This document shows, in pieces, positions 1 through 7,864 of a stretch of DNA of 64,000 nucleotides. The notes beneath the pieces are model-generated. The model saw only the letters and a program-made list of their open reading frames with translations. It was not told where the DNA came from and searched no databases. The translations under genes were made by a program, and so were the position numbers. Source of the DNA: UBA7803 sp036381275. GTDB lineage: Bacteria; Pseudomonadota; Gammaproteobacteria; Pseudomonadales; Azotimanducaceae. Where the stretch lies: the NCBI GenBank assembly GCA_036381275.1, contig DASVDC010000138.1, forward strand, positions 13,390 to 77,389, read 5' to 3'. How positions within the stretch are numbered: position 1 is the stretch's first letter; each line of letters opens with the position of its first letter.

Positions 1-1
1 T

Positions 2-197
2 GATTCGGGCCATGTTCCCTCCCGATGTGGCCGAGGCGGAGGTGCGGTGCGAGATCACTCACGCGGACCGCCGGCCGCACCCCAGCGGCCGACCTCAACA
101 GCCGTTCCCAGGCTTTGATTCGGGCGATGTTGCGGACCGTACGCGCGGAGAACGCGCCGATTCATTGCCAACCCGGCACGCCGCCGCGCGGTTTCCT
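2..197. repeat. Degenerate dispersed repeat, copy A
   Basis: This stretch aligns in inverted orientation with 28673-28891. Shared blocks include GATTCGGGCCATG, CGAGATCACTCACG, CGTTCCCAGGCTT, TTTGATTCGGGCGATG and CGCCGCCGCGCGGTTTCCT. By eye the two copies agree over most positions, with small indels. Short reading frames exist in both copies but neither looks protein-like, so I call it a repeat. The copy may extend beyond the left edge of the window. From 198 to 255 nothing else is recognisable. Confidence 0.7.
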
Positions 198-255
198 CAC
201 ACAGCCGATGGCCTGTAGGCCGTCCTGCGGCTCCCCCCTGCCCGGCCGTGAATGA

Positions 256-1659
256 TCACGCTCCGGACGCGTCCATCGCCGCGAGCTCGCGCTCCGATTC
301 CTCCGTGCCGGGGATTTCGGTGCCGCGGATCGACGCGCCCGCGGTCTCCACGACGAACCACAGCGCCACCGCGCCGACCACGCACGCGCCCATCATGAAG
401 TAGGCCGGCATCAGCGGGTTGCCGGTGGCCATCGTCAGCCAGTCGTTCAGCGCCGGCGCGGTACCGCCGAACAACGAGGTGGACACGTTGTAGGCGATCG
501 CGAAGCCGGCGAAACGTACGTGCGTGGGAAACATCGCCGGGAAGGTCGCCGAGATCGTCGCGAGCTGCGGCACGTACAGCAGGCCCAGCACTGCGAAGCC
601 GATGGTCGCGCCGGTGAGGCTCTGTCCCATCAGCCGGTACATCGGCACCGCCAGCACGAACAGCCCGATCAGCGAGATCCACCACATCGGTTTGCGGCCG
701 ATCCAGTCCGACAGCGCGCCGGCGAACGGCAGGAACACCATCATGAACAGCATGCCGATGATCGGCACCAGCAGCGCCTGGTCGGTGCTAAGTCCGAGTT
801 CCACCTCGAAGTAGGTCGGCATGTACGAGAGCAGCGTGTAGTTGACGCCGTTCAACGCCACCACCAGCCCGGCCAGCGTGAGAAGCGGCCGCGCGTACTG
901 GCTGAGCAGCTCCTTCAGCTCGGTGCGGGTCTCCTGCTCCTGCTCGCCGGACTCCTCGATCTCCCGGTACACGGGCGTATCCGCCATCCGGCCGCGCAGG
1001 TAGAGGCCCACGAGCCCGAGCGGTGCCGCCACCAGAAACGGCAGGCGCCAGCCCCACTCGCGCATCGCGTCCTCGCCCAGCGTCAGCGAGAACGTCAGCA
1101 TCAGCAGCGCGCCGAGCGAGAAGCCCGCCAACGTGCCGAACTCGAGAAAGCTGCCGCAGAAGCCGCGTTTCGCATCCGGCGAGTACTCCGCCATGAACGT
1201 CGCCGCGCCGCCGTACTCGCCGCCGGTGGAGAACCCCTGCACCATCCGGAGCACGACCAGGATCAGCGGCGCCCAGAAGCCGATCGCATCGTAGGTCGGT
1301 ATCAGACCGACGCAGAACGTCGCGCCGGACATGATCAGGATCGTCAGCGCGAGCACGGTCTTGCGCCCCAGGCGGTCGCCCATCGGACCCCAGAACAGTC
1401 CGCCGAGGGGGCGCACCAGGAACGAGATCGCGAACGTCGCCAGCGCCAGCAGCGTCGATTCCTCGGTATCGCCGGGAAACAGCGCGGCGGAAATGTAGGT
1501 CACGCCGTACGCGTAGATGCCGTAGTCGAACCACTCGGTGGCGTTGCCGATCGCGGACGCCGTGATGGCGCGCCTCAGGACCGGGCGCGGCACGTCCTCG
1601 GTGTGGCCGGCGGGGACGGACTCACCCGTCAGATGGTGCTCGCGATGGTCGGATTCCAT
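256..1659 (-). CDS. MFS transporter, metabolite:H+ symporter (MHS/ProP-like) family
   Basis: A 467-residue inner-membrane secondary transporter with twelve predicted membrane segments. The signature after TM2 (GDRLGRK at about residues 106-112) and the start of TM1 (GNATEWFDYGIYAY) are typical of the MHS branch, which includes the ProP and KgtP symporters for osmolytes and organic acids; the substrate cannot be read from sequence. The start codon is well placed: AGGAGG lies about five bases upstream of the ATG. It is monocistronic on the minus strand, and a REP element lies between its start and the next gene. A second, more distant MHS transporter sits 0.7 kb away. Confidence 0.85.
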   Translation of the reverse strand: MESDHREHHLTGESVPAGHTEDVPRPVLRRAITASAIGNATEWFDYGIYAYGVTYISAALFPGDTEESTLLALATFAISFLVRPLGGLFWGPMGDRLGRKTVLALTILIMSGATFCVGLIPTYDAIGFWAPLILVVLRMVQGFSTGGEYGGAATFMAEYSPDAKRGFCGSFLEFGTLAGFSLGALLMLTFSLTLGEDAMREWGWRLPFLVAAPLGLVGLYLRGRMADTPVYREIEESGEQEQETRTELKELLSQYARPLLTLAGLVVALNGVNYTLLSYMPTYFEVELGLSTDQALLVPIIGMLFMMVFLPFAGALSDWIGRKPMWWISLIGLFVLAVPMYRLMGQSLTGATIGFAVLGLLYVPQLATISATFPAMFPTHVRFAGFAIAYNVSTSLFGGTAPALNDWLTMATGNPLMPAYFMMGACVVGAVALWFVVETAGASIRGTEIPGTEESERELAAMDASGA

Positions 1660-1817
1660 CGAACCTCCTGCATGTCGCTGTGACCCGACCGCGCACGCAT
1701 GGACGCGACATTCTCCGACAGGGAACGCTGCCCCGAAACCCCCGGGTCAGGAAAGCTTACAGATCTATGAGTCTATCAGCCGACACCGCGAGCGGCCAAC
1801 CCGCGGGATGAGGCGAT

Positions 1818-1884
1818 TGTGGGAGCGGCCTCCGGCCGCGAATCTTTGAACCCATAGGATTCGCGGCCGGAGGCCGCTCCCACA
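1818..1884. repeat. REP pair (inverted, BIME-like)
   Basis: Two REP arms in inverted orientation, each a GGAG tetranucleotide followed by a CGGCC-TCC-GGCCG stem-loop and CGAA, separated by a short spacer. This is the canonical form of the family that recurs across the window. It lies just beyond the 3' end of the GFA-family gene and upstream of the first transporter. Confidence 0.9.
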
Positions 1885-1913
1885 GACGAGGCCGCGCCCC
1901 AGAGTCGAGGGCT

Positions 1914-2318
1914 TCAGCCGGGCAGCCGCTCGAACGCGGGCAGGCCTTCGGCCAGTTGATGGAACGGCTGCTTGTCCACCGTGAACAGCGCGAGCTGCGG
2001 CGCGAAGGCGCTCGGATCGTCGAGCGTGCCGACCTTCAGGATCACCGCGTTCGGCAGCCCCGGTGCACGGGTCAGGAGGTGCGTGCCGCACTCCGGGCAG
2101 AACTCGCGGGTCACCGGATTCTCGAGGTCCGAGCGCCGGAACGACTTCGGCTGGCCCTGGGTGTACTCGAAGCCGTCCGCCGGCAGCGCGATGAACACGT
2201 TCGGCGAGCCGCCGGTCACGTACTGACACTCGCGGCAGTGACACTGCGCCTGCAGAATCGGCTCTCCCTCGGCGCGGTAGCGGATCGCGCCACAGTAGCA
2301 GCCGCCCGTCCTGGCCAT
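1914..2318 (-). CDS. GFA-family (DUF636) zinc protein
   Basis: A 134-residue protein of the glutathione-dependent formaldehyde-activating enzyme (GFA/CENP-V) fold. The zinc ligands are visible as CYC at residues 7-9, CHCREC at 26-31 and CPEC at 74-77, the standard spacing. The reading frame is open further upstream, but AAGGAG sits correctly before the ATG at 2318 and the conserved family sequence begins there. Most members of this family have no proven substrate; glutathione-adduct handling is only a family-level suggestion. It lies between two transporters on the same strand and is separated from each. Confidence 0.85.
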   Translation of the reverse strand: MARTGGCYCGAIRYRAEGEPILQAQCHCRECQYVTGGSPNVFIALPADGFEYTQGQPKSFRRSDLENPVTREFCPECGTHLLTRAPGLPNAVILKVGTLDDPSAFAPQLALFTVDKQPFHQLAEGLPAFERLPG

Positions 2319-2368
2319 TTCGTTCTCCTTGGTCCGATGCGTCCGGCGATTGTACCTGCCGCGCGCGC

Positions 2369-4057
2369 TCAGGTCGGCGTCGCGGACGGCGCCCGCTCCG
2401 TGGCCGGCGCCGCGGGCCGCTCGGTTTCCACGCCGCGGGTCTCCCGCAGGAAGAACGAGCCGATCACCGCGCTCACCAGGCAGACGACGACCGGGTACCA
2501 GAGTCCGGAGTAGATGTCGCCGGTGTACGCGATCAGCGCGAACGCGATGGACGGCAGGAAGCCGCCGAACCAGCCGTTGCCGAGGTGATACGGCAGCGAC
2601 ATCGACGTGTACCGGATCCGCGCCGGAAACAGCTCCACCAGCCACGCCGCGATCGGCGCGTAGGTGGCCACGCTGATCGCTGCGATCACGAACAGGATCA
2701 GGAACGTCAACGGATAGTCGATGCTGTCGCGGGCGGCGCTGCCCGGGTAGCCGGCCTCGCGGAGCGCCGCCAGCAGCGTCTGCCGGAACGCGGCGTTGCG
2801 CTCAGTGAACGCGTCCGCCGGCAGCGCGGTGCCGTCGAATGCCGGGATCGTGCGTGCGCCGATCCGCACCACCGCCAGTGTGCCGGCGGGGGCCGCCTCG
2901 TTCGCGTACGGCACGCGCGCATCGGCGAGCACCGATTTGACGACGTCGCACGAGCTGGTGAAGGCCCCGGCGCCGACGGGATCGAACTGGAAGCTGCACT
3001 CCGCCGGATCGGCCACCACCACGATCGGATTGGCCTCGCTCGCCCGGGCGATCTCCGGGTTCACGACGCGCGTGAGCGCCTGGAACAACGGGAAGTACAA
3101 GAGCGCCGCGGCGAGACAACCCACCACCACGAGCGGCTTGCGGCCGATCCGGTCGGAGAGTTTGCCGAATACCATGTACAGCGGCGCCGAGAGGCCCAGC
3201 GCGAGCACCACCAGCACGTCGCCGGTGACCGCTTCCACCTTCAGCGTCTGGGTCAGGAACAGCAGCATGTAGACCAGCGCGACGTAGCCGGTCACCGCCT
3301 GTCCGGCCAACGCGCCGAACAGCACCTGCAGCACCGTCGCGAGGTTGCGGCGCTCGCCGAACGACTCGCGGATCGGCGCCGACGACAGCGCCTTCTCGCG
3401 GCGCATCCGGCGGAACACCGGCGACTCCTCGAGCTGCAGACGGATGTACACCGAGATCGCGAGCAGGATCAGCGACAGCAGGAACGGCAGGCGCCAGCCC
3501 CAGCGCTCGAACGCATCGCCCGTGATCCAGCGGCACGCGAGGATCACCAGCAGCGACAGCACGAAGCCGCTGACCGCGGTGATCTGGATGTAGCTCGTGT
3601 AGTAGGCGCGCCGCCCCGGCGGCGCGTGCTCGGCGACGTAGGTGGCGGCGCCGCCGTACTCGCCGCCGACCGCGAGCCCCTGCAGCAGACGCAGCGTGAT
3701 CAGCAGGATCGGCGCGGCGATGCCGATGCTTTCGTAGGTGGGCAGCACGCCGACCAGCGCGGTCGCGGCACCCATGATCACGATCGTGATCAGGAACGTG
3801 TACTTGCGCCCCGCGCGGTCACCGAGCCGGCCGAACACCAGCGCGCCGAACGGCCGCACCGCGAAGCCGGCCGCGAACGCCAGCAGCGCGAAGATGAACG
3901 CGGTGGTGCTGTTCACCCCGGAGAAGAACTGCCCGCCGATCACCGCCGCGAGCGCGCCGTACAGGTAGAAGTCGTACCACTCGAACACCGTGCCGAGCGA
4001 CGACGCGAAGATGATCTTGCGGTGGGCACGGTCGATGCCCGGCTGCGAATCCGCCAA
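2369..4057 (-). CDS. MFS transporter, MHS family, with a large extracytoplasmic loop
   Basis: An integral membrane symporter of 562 residues, longer than the usual 430-470. TM1 has the family pattern FEWYDFYLYG and the TM2-3 loop has GDRAGRKYTF. The additional length is a soluble insertion of roughly 110 residues between TM8 and TM9, containing two Cys and likely facing the periplasm. I place the start at the TTG at 4057, preceded by GGGAGGGG. The longer open frame upstream is only translated REP sequence (4097-4157), so an ATG start there would give an artificial N-terminus. Substrate unknown; the loop hints at binding of something bulkier than the usual organic acids, which is inference. 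Confidence 0.8.
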   Translation of the reverse strand: MADSQPGIDRAHRKIIFASSLGTVFEWYDFYLYGALAAVIGGQFFSGVNSTTAFIFALLAFAAGFAVRPFGALVFGRLGDRAGRKYTFLITIVIMGAATALVGVLPTYESIGIAAPILLITLRLLQGLAVGGEYGGAATYVAEHAPPGRRAYYTSYIQITAVSGFVLSLLVILACRWITGDAFERWGWRLPFLLSLILLAISVYIRLQLEESPVFRRMRREKALSSAPIRESFGERRNLATVLQVLFGALAGQAVTGYVALVYMLLFLTQTLKVEAVTGDVLVVLALGLSAPLYMVFGKLSDRIGRKPLVVVGCLAAALLYFPLFQALTRVVNPEIARASEANPIVVVADPAECSFQFDPVGAGAFTSSCDVVKSVLADARVPYANEAAPAGTLAVVRIGARTIPAFDGTALPADAFTERNAAFRQTLLAALREAGYPGSAARDSIDYPLTFLILFVIAAISVATYAPIAAWLVELFPARIRYTSMSLPYHLGNGWFGGFLPSIAFALIAYTGDIYSGLWYPVVVCLVSAVIGSFFLRETRGVETERPAAPATERAPSATPT

Positions 4058-4096
4058 CGTGTTCCCCTCCCTCCCCTTGCGCTGCTGGAACCTCCC

Positions 4097-4157
4097 TGTG
4101 GGAGCGGCCTCCGGCCGCGAACTCCTCGAAGCTTCGCGGCCGGAGGCCGCTCCCACA
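4097..4157. repeat. REP pair (inverted)
   Basis: Two inverted canonical REP arms with a short spacer, in the gap between the serA stop codon and the TTG start of the downstream transporter. It occupies most of the intergenic space and could act as a transcription-attenuating or mRNA-end-stabilising hairpin. Confidence 0.9.
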
Positions 4158-4171
4158 GGCCGGTGTTCGCC

Positions 4172-5350
4172 CTACGCGATCTCGAACACCCGCACGTTCA
4201 TCACGTGCTCGAGCCGGCAGAGCGCGTCGATGGTCGGCTGATCGAGCGGGTCCTTCACGTCGATCAGGTTGTAGGCGACCTCGCCGCGGCTCTTGTTGAT
4301 CATGTCGACGACGTTGATCTGCCGCTCGGCGAGCACCGCCGTAACCCGGTTCAGCACCCCCGGCACGTTGCGGTTGGTGACCGCGAGCCGGTGCCCGCCC
4401 GTCGGCTCGAGGCTCACGGTCGGGAAGTTGACCGAATTGCGCACGTTGCCGACCCGCAGGAAATCCACGAGCTGGTCGGCGGCCATCACCGCGCAGTTCT
4501 CTTCGGCTTCGTCGGTGCTGGCGCCGAGGTGCGGAGTCAGCAGCACGCGCGGATGGCGGGTCAGCTCCGGCACCGGAAAATCGGCGACGTACCGCGCGAT
4601 GCGGCCGTCGTCGAGCGCCGCCAGCAGCGCCTTCGCGTCGACGATCGGCTGGCGGGCGAAGTTCAAGAGCACGCTGCCCGGCCGGAACATGCGCAGCGTC
4701 GACTCGTTGATCATCCCCTCGGTCTCGGGCAGCAGCGGCACGTGCAGCGTCACGTAGTCGGCGCGCGCGAACAGGCTCGCGAGGTTCTCCATGCGCCGCA
4801 CCTCGGCCGGCAGGCGCCACGCGGCATCCACCGAGATGGCCGGATCGTAACCGAGCACCTCCATGCCGAGGTCGAGCGCGGCGCGCGCGACCATCGAGCC
4901 GATCGCGCCCAGGCCGACCACGCCGAGCGACCGGCCTTTCAGCTCCCGCCCCCTGAAGCGCTTCTTCTCGGCCTCGACCAACGCGTTCAGCTCCGCCTCG
5001 TCCGTGACGTTGCTGAGCTCACGCACGAAACCGAGCGCGCCGACCACGTCGCGCGACGCGAGCAGCAGCCCCGCCAGCACCAGCTCCTTCACCGAGTTGG
5101 CGTTGGCGCCCGGAGTGTTGAATACCACGACGCCGCGGGCGGTGCAGGCGTCCACCGGCACGTTGTTCACACCGGCGCCGGCCCGGGCCACCGCGCGCAG
5201 GCCGTCGTTCAGCTCGGGCTCGGTGAGCTTGTGGCTGCGCAGCAGGATCGCGTGCGGGTCGGCGACCGTCTTGCCCACCTCGAACTGGTCCGGTGGGAAG
5301 CGCTCCAGCCCCCGGGCGGCGATCTCGTTGTAGGTTCGGATTCGGTACAT
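4172..5350 (-). CDS. serA: D-3-phosphoglycerate dehydrogenase (first step of serine synthesis)
   Basis: Cytosolic NAD-dependent oxidation of 3-phosphoglycerate to 3-phosphohydroxypyruvate. At 392 residues it has the substrate domain, a Rossmann domain with GLGAIG at 147-152, and a C-terminal ACT domain (about 320-392) for probable serine feedback. Catalytic Arg233 (in LLNFARQPIVD) and His274 (PHLGAST) are present. The sequences NFAR and ADFPVPEL place it in the shorter SerA subclass that has NFxRGELVD and TDFP motifs, distinct from the E. coli enzyme; here the usual RGELVD is RQPIVD. It is monocistronic, with no serB or serC nearby. Confidence 0.88.
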   Translation of the reverse strand: MYRIRTYNEIAARGLERFPPDQFEVGKTVADPHAILLRSHKLTEPELNDGLRAVARAGAGVNNVPVDACTARGVVVFNTPGANANSVKELVLAGLLLASRDVVGALGFVRELSNVTDEAELNALVEAEKKRFRGRELKGRSLGVVGLGAIGSMVARAALDLGMEVLGYDPAISVDAAWRLPAEVRRMENLASLFARADYVTLHVPLLPETEGMINESTLRMFRPGSVLLNFARQPIVDAKALLAALDDGRIARYVADFPVPELTRHPRVLLTPHLGASTDEAEENCAVMAADQLVDFLRVGNVRNSVNFPTVSLEPTGGHRLAVTNRNVPGVLNRVTAVLAERQINVVDMINKSRGEVAYNLIDVKDPLDQPTIDALCRLEHVMNVRVFEIA

Positions 5351-5418
5351 CGGTTGTTTTCCCCCAGCAGCGCCGTATGGTCGCGCATTCGGGTGGCTGC
5401 GAACAACCAGCCACCTGC

Positions 5419-5528
5419 TGTGGGAGCGGCCTCTGGCCGCGAATCGCCGCGGCCGTAGGGGCGATGGCTACCCGCCCAGCTCCAGATCGCGATTCTCCGG
5501 CCATTCGCGGCCGGAGGCCGCTCCCACA
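5419..5528. repeat. REP pair with long spacer
   Basis: A forward REP arm (with one loop change, CTCTGG) and a reverse arm about 60 bases apart, between the murG-like gene and serA. Between them lies unstructured sequence with a further imperfect REP-like CGCGGCCG fragment. Confidence 0.85.
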
Positions 5529-5541
5529 GGGGCTGCTCGGG

Positions 5542-6600
5542 CTAGCGGGCGGCGGCCTCGAGCTCGGCGTAGATCGCCGCCGCGGCATCCGGGGGCCGGA
5601 ACGCCGCCAGGTGCCGGCCGAGCTCCGGCAGGTCGCGCCAGGTCTGGCGCACCGCTTCGAGCAGACTCTCCGGGCCGAGCGCGTCCTCCGGCAGCACGCG
5701 GCAGAGGCCGCGCGAGCGGGCGTACTCGGCGTTCTCGACCTGGTCGCCGCGGCTCACCCGCGGCGACAGCGGAATCAGCAGCGCGGGCTTCCTGAGCGCG
5801 AGCAGCTCGAACAGCGTGTTGGCGCCCGCGCGGGAGATCACGAGATCGGCGGCCGCGAGCAGGTCGCCCCAGTCGTCGGTGACGTACTCGAACTGGTGGT
5901 AGCCGGGCTCGTCCAGCGGCACGGTCTTGCCCGGGCCGCACACGTGCACCACCACGAACGTCTCGAGCAGGCCCGGGAGCGCGGCGCGCACGGCCCGATT
6001 CACCGCGTCGGCACCGAGGCTGCCGCCCGTGACCAGCAGCAGCGGCCGTCCGTCCGGCGCGGCCACGAGGCGCCGGCCTCGCGCCGGGTCGCCGCGCAGC
6101 AGCGCTTCCCGGAGCGGCGTCCCGGTGACCACCAGCCGGCCGCGGAACCGCGGCGCGCGGGTCTCCTGGAACGTCACGCAGAGCGTGCGCACGAACGGCA
6201 GCGCGAGCCGGTTCGCAAGCCCCGGGCTCAAATCCGACTCGTGGGCGACCACCGGTATCCGGCGGAGCCACGCCGCGAACACCACGGGAAAGCTCACGAA
6301 GCCGCCTTTCGAGAACACCACGTCGGGCTCGAGCCGGCCGAGCAGCCGGAACGCCTGCCAGACGCCCGCCGCGACCCGGAACACGTCGGCCAGGTTCTCC
6401 ATCGACAGGTAGCGGCGCAGCTTCCCGGACGCGATACCGTGATACTCGACGTCCTGCCCCTCGAGCAGCCGTGCCTCGAGCCCCGACCGGCTGCCGACGA
6501 AGCTGACGCGGGCGCCAGCGGCGCGGGCGCGTTCGATCACCGGGATCGCCGGCAGCACGTGGCCCGCCGTGCCGCCGCCGGTGCAGAGCAGGTGCTTCAC
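5542..6600 (-). CDS. murG: MurG-like UDP-N-acetylglucosamine transferase
   Basis: A 352-residue GT28 glycosyltransferase of the family that adds GlcNAc to lipid I, giving lipid II, at the cytoplasmic face of the membrane. N-terminal nucleotide-fold motif GGGTAGHVLPAIP, central VTGGSLGADAVN, and C-terminal RAGANTLFELLAL are present. The tail LIPLSPRVSRGDQVENA resembles the Firmicutes-type second MurG more than the gammaproteobacterial dcw-cluster MurG. The gene is not in a dcw cluster but translationally coupled to hda (GTGA overlap at 6597-6600). It may be a paralog rather than the essential copy; other lipid-linked acceptors are possible. Confidence 0.75.
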   Translation of the reverse strand: MKHLLCTGGGTAGHVLPAIPVIERARAAGARVSFVGSRSGLEARLLEGQDVEYHGIASGKLRRYLSMENLADVFRVAAGVWQAFRLLGRLEPDVVFSKGGFVSFPVVFAAWLRRIPVVAHESDLSPGLANRLALPFVRTLCVTFQETRAPRFRGRLVVTGTPLREALLRGDPARGRRLVAAPDGRPLLLVTGGSLGADAVNRAVRAALPGLLETFVVVHVCGPGKTVPLDEPGYHQFEYVTDDWGDLLAAADLVISRAGANTLFELLALRKPALLIPLSPRVSRGDQVENAEYARSRGLCRVLPEDALGPESLLEAVRQTWRDLPELGRHLAAFRPPDAAAAIYAELEAAAR

Positions 6601-7301
6601 AGGCCGAGCACCTCCTTGACCAGCGGCACGGTGAGGCGGCGCTGCGCGGCGAGCGCCGCCTGGTCGAGGCGATCGAGCTCATCGAGCAGGCTCGGCAACT
6701 CGCGGCCGCTGCGCGCCAGCCAGAAGTCGAGCACCGGCTGGCCGAGCTCGAGCCCGCGCTCCGCGGCAAGGCGCTTCAAGAGCTCCGCCTTGCCGGCGTC
6801 GCCCAAAGGCCGCACCTGGTAGGTGGGCAGCGCCCGCAGCCGCGAGGCGAGGTCCGCGAAGTGGAACGAGAGCGCCGCCGGCGAGGCCGCCGCGCTGACG
6901 ATGAGCCGCCCGCCGCGGCTCTGCAGGCCCTGATACAGCGCGAGCAGCGCCCGCTCCGGGTCCGGTCGCCCGAGCCAGCCGTCGACGTCGTCGAGCGCCA
7001 CCAGATCCAGCGTATCGAGGCCGTCGAGCGACTCCGGCACGACCGTCGGTTCGGCCAGCGGCAGGTAGATCGCGCCGCCCGGCCGGCCGTGCGCGCCGCG
7101 ACGGTGGCAGGCCGCCTGCAGCAGGTGGCTGCGTCCGCTGCCGATCGGGCCGTGCACGAAGCAGCCGCCGAAGCCGGTGCCTTCCGCCAGCTCTTCGAGG
7201 CGCCGCACCAGCTCCGCGTTCTCACCCGCGACGAAGCTGTCGAAGCGGGCCCGGTTCGACAGCGGAAAGCGCAGCGCGAGCTGACTGCCGCGGCGGCTCA
7301 C
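6597..7301 (-). CDS. hda: DnaA regulatory inactivator Hda
   Basis: A 234-residue AAA+ protein homologous to DnaA domain III without the DNA-binding domain, the form of Hda, which with the DNA-loaded clamp stimulates ATP hydrolysis by DnaA. Visible features are the N-terminal clamp-binding segment QLALRF, a Walker-A-like GPIGSGRSHLLQ with Arg in place of Lys, common in Hda, and a Walker-B-like LVALDDVD. I choose the GTG at 7301: it overlaps the pgsA stop as GTGA and gives the normal family length, while longer frames only read antisense into pgsA. Its place after DUF2066 is conserved in gammaproteobacteria. Confidence 0.88.
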   Translation of the reverse strand: MSRRGSQLALRFPLSNRARFDSFVAGENAELVRRLEELAEGTGFGGCFVHGPIGSGRSHLLQAACHRRGAHGRPGGAIYLPLAEPTVVPESLDGLDTLDLVALDDVDGWLGRPDPERALLALYQGLQSRGGRLIVSAAASPAALSFHFADLASRLRALPTYQVRPLGDAGKAELLKRLAAERGLELGQPVLDFWLARSGRELPSLLDELDRLDQAALAAQRRLTVPLVKEVLGL

Positions 7302-7864
7302 GACGAGCGTGCCTGGCGCCACGCGCGCCGGCTCCAGACCACCACGTAGTCGAGACCCGACGCGATGCCGAGCGCCGCGAGCAGATAGAACACGTACGGA
7401 TCGACCAGCGCAGCGATCAGCGCGCTGAGCCAGCCGAAGTCGCACAGCTTCACCAGCACGAGCAGCGCGGTCGCGATCTGCAGCCCGGTGTTCGCCTTGC
7501 TGATGTAGGTGGGCGCGAACTCGAAGCGCCCGAACAGCAGCCGGTACGCGCCGGCACCGCTCATGATCACCGCATCGCGGCCGAGCACGATCACCGCGAG
7601 CCAGATCGGCAGGTGGCCCTGGAACGCGAAGATCAGATAGATCACCGCGACCAGCAGCTTGTCGGCCACCGGATCGAGCGCCGCGCCGAAGCGGCTCACC
7701 GCACCGAGCCGGCGCGCCAGCCAGCCGTCCACCGCGTCCGATGCGCCGGCGGCGGCGGTGACGACGAGGGCGGTGACGTAGTAGCCCTCCCAGAGCAGCC
7801 AGGCGATCGGCAGGACCAGGGAGATCCGCGCCACCGTGATGACGTTGGGGAGACTGGCCAGCAC
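7298..7864 (-). CDS. pgsA: CDP-alcohol phosphatidyltransferase, PgsA-like
   Basis: A 188-residue membrane enzyme, probably phosphatidylglycerophosphate synthase (CDP-diacylglycerol plus glycerol-3-phosphate). The family signature is complete: D43, D46-G47, A50-R51, G60, D64, D68 within SDAVDGWLARRLG and ALDPVAD. About five membrane helices are predicted. The start is the GTG at 7864, whose first base is the last base of the upstream TAG, so translation is coupled with the DUF2066 gene. Many gammaproteobacteria have a pgsA elsewhere beside uvrC, so this may be one of two CDP-alcohol transferases. Confidence 0.82.
   Translation of the reverse strand: MLASLPNVITVARISLVLPIAWLLWEGYYVTALVVTAAAGASDAVDGWLARRLGAVSRFGAALDPVADKLLVAVIYLIFAFQGHLPIWLAVIVLGRDAVIMSGAGAYRLLFGRFEFAPTYISKANTGLQIATALLVLVKLCDFGWLSALIAALVDPYVFYLLAALGIASGLDYVVVWSRRAWRQARSS

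Noticed and set aside
4060..4156. N-terminal extension of the second MFS transporter starting in REP DNA
   Set aside because: GAASGRE-type sequence is translated REP; the TTG at 4057 has a strong ribosome-binding site and the family N-terminus follows.
2585..5458. A 957-residue plus-strand frame spanning a transporter and serA
   Set aside because: Antisense shadow of two clear minus-strand genes; composition is low complexity.
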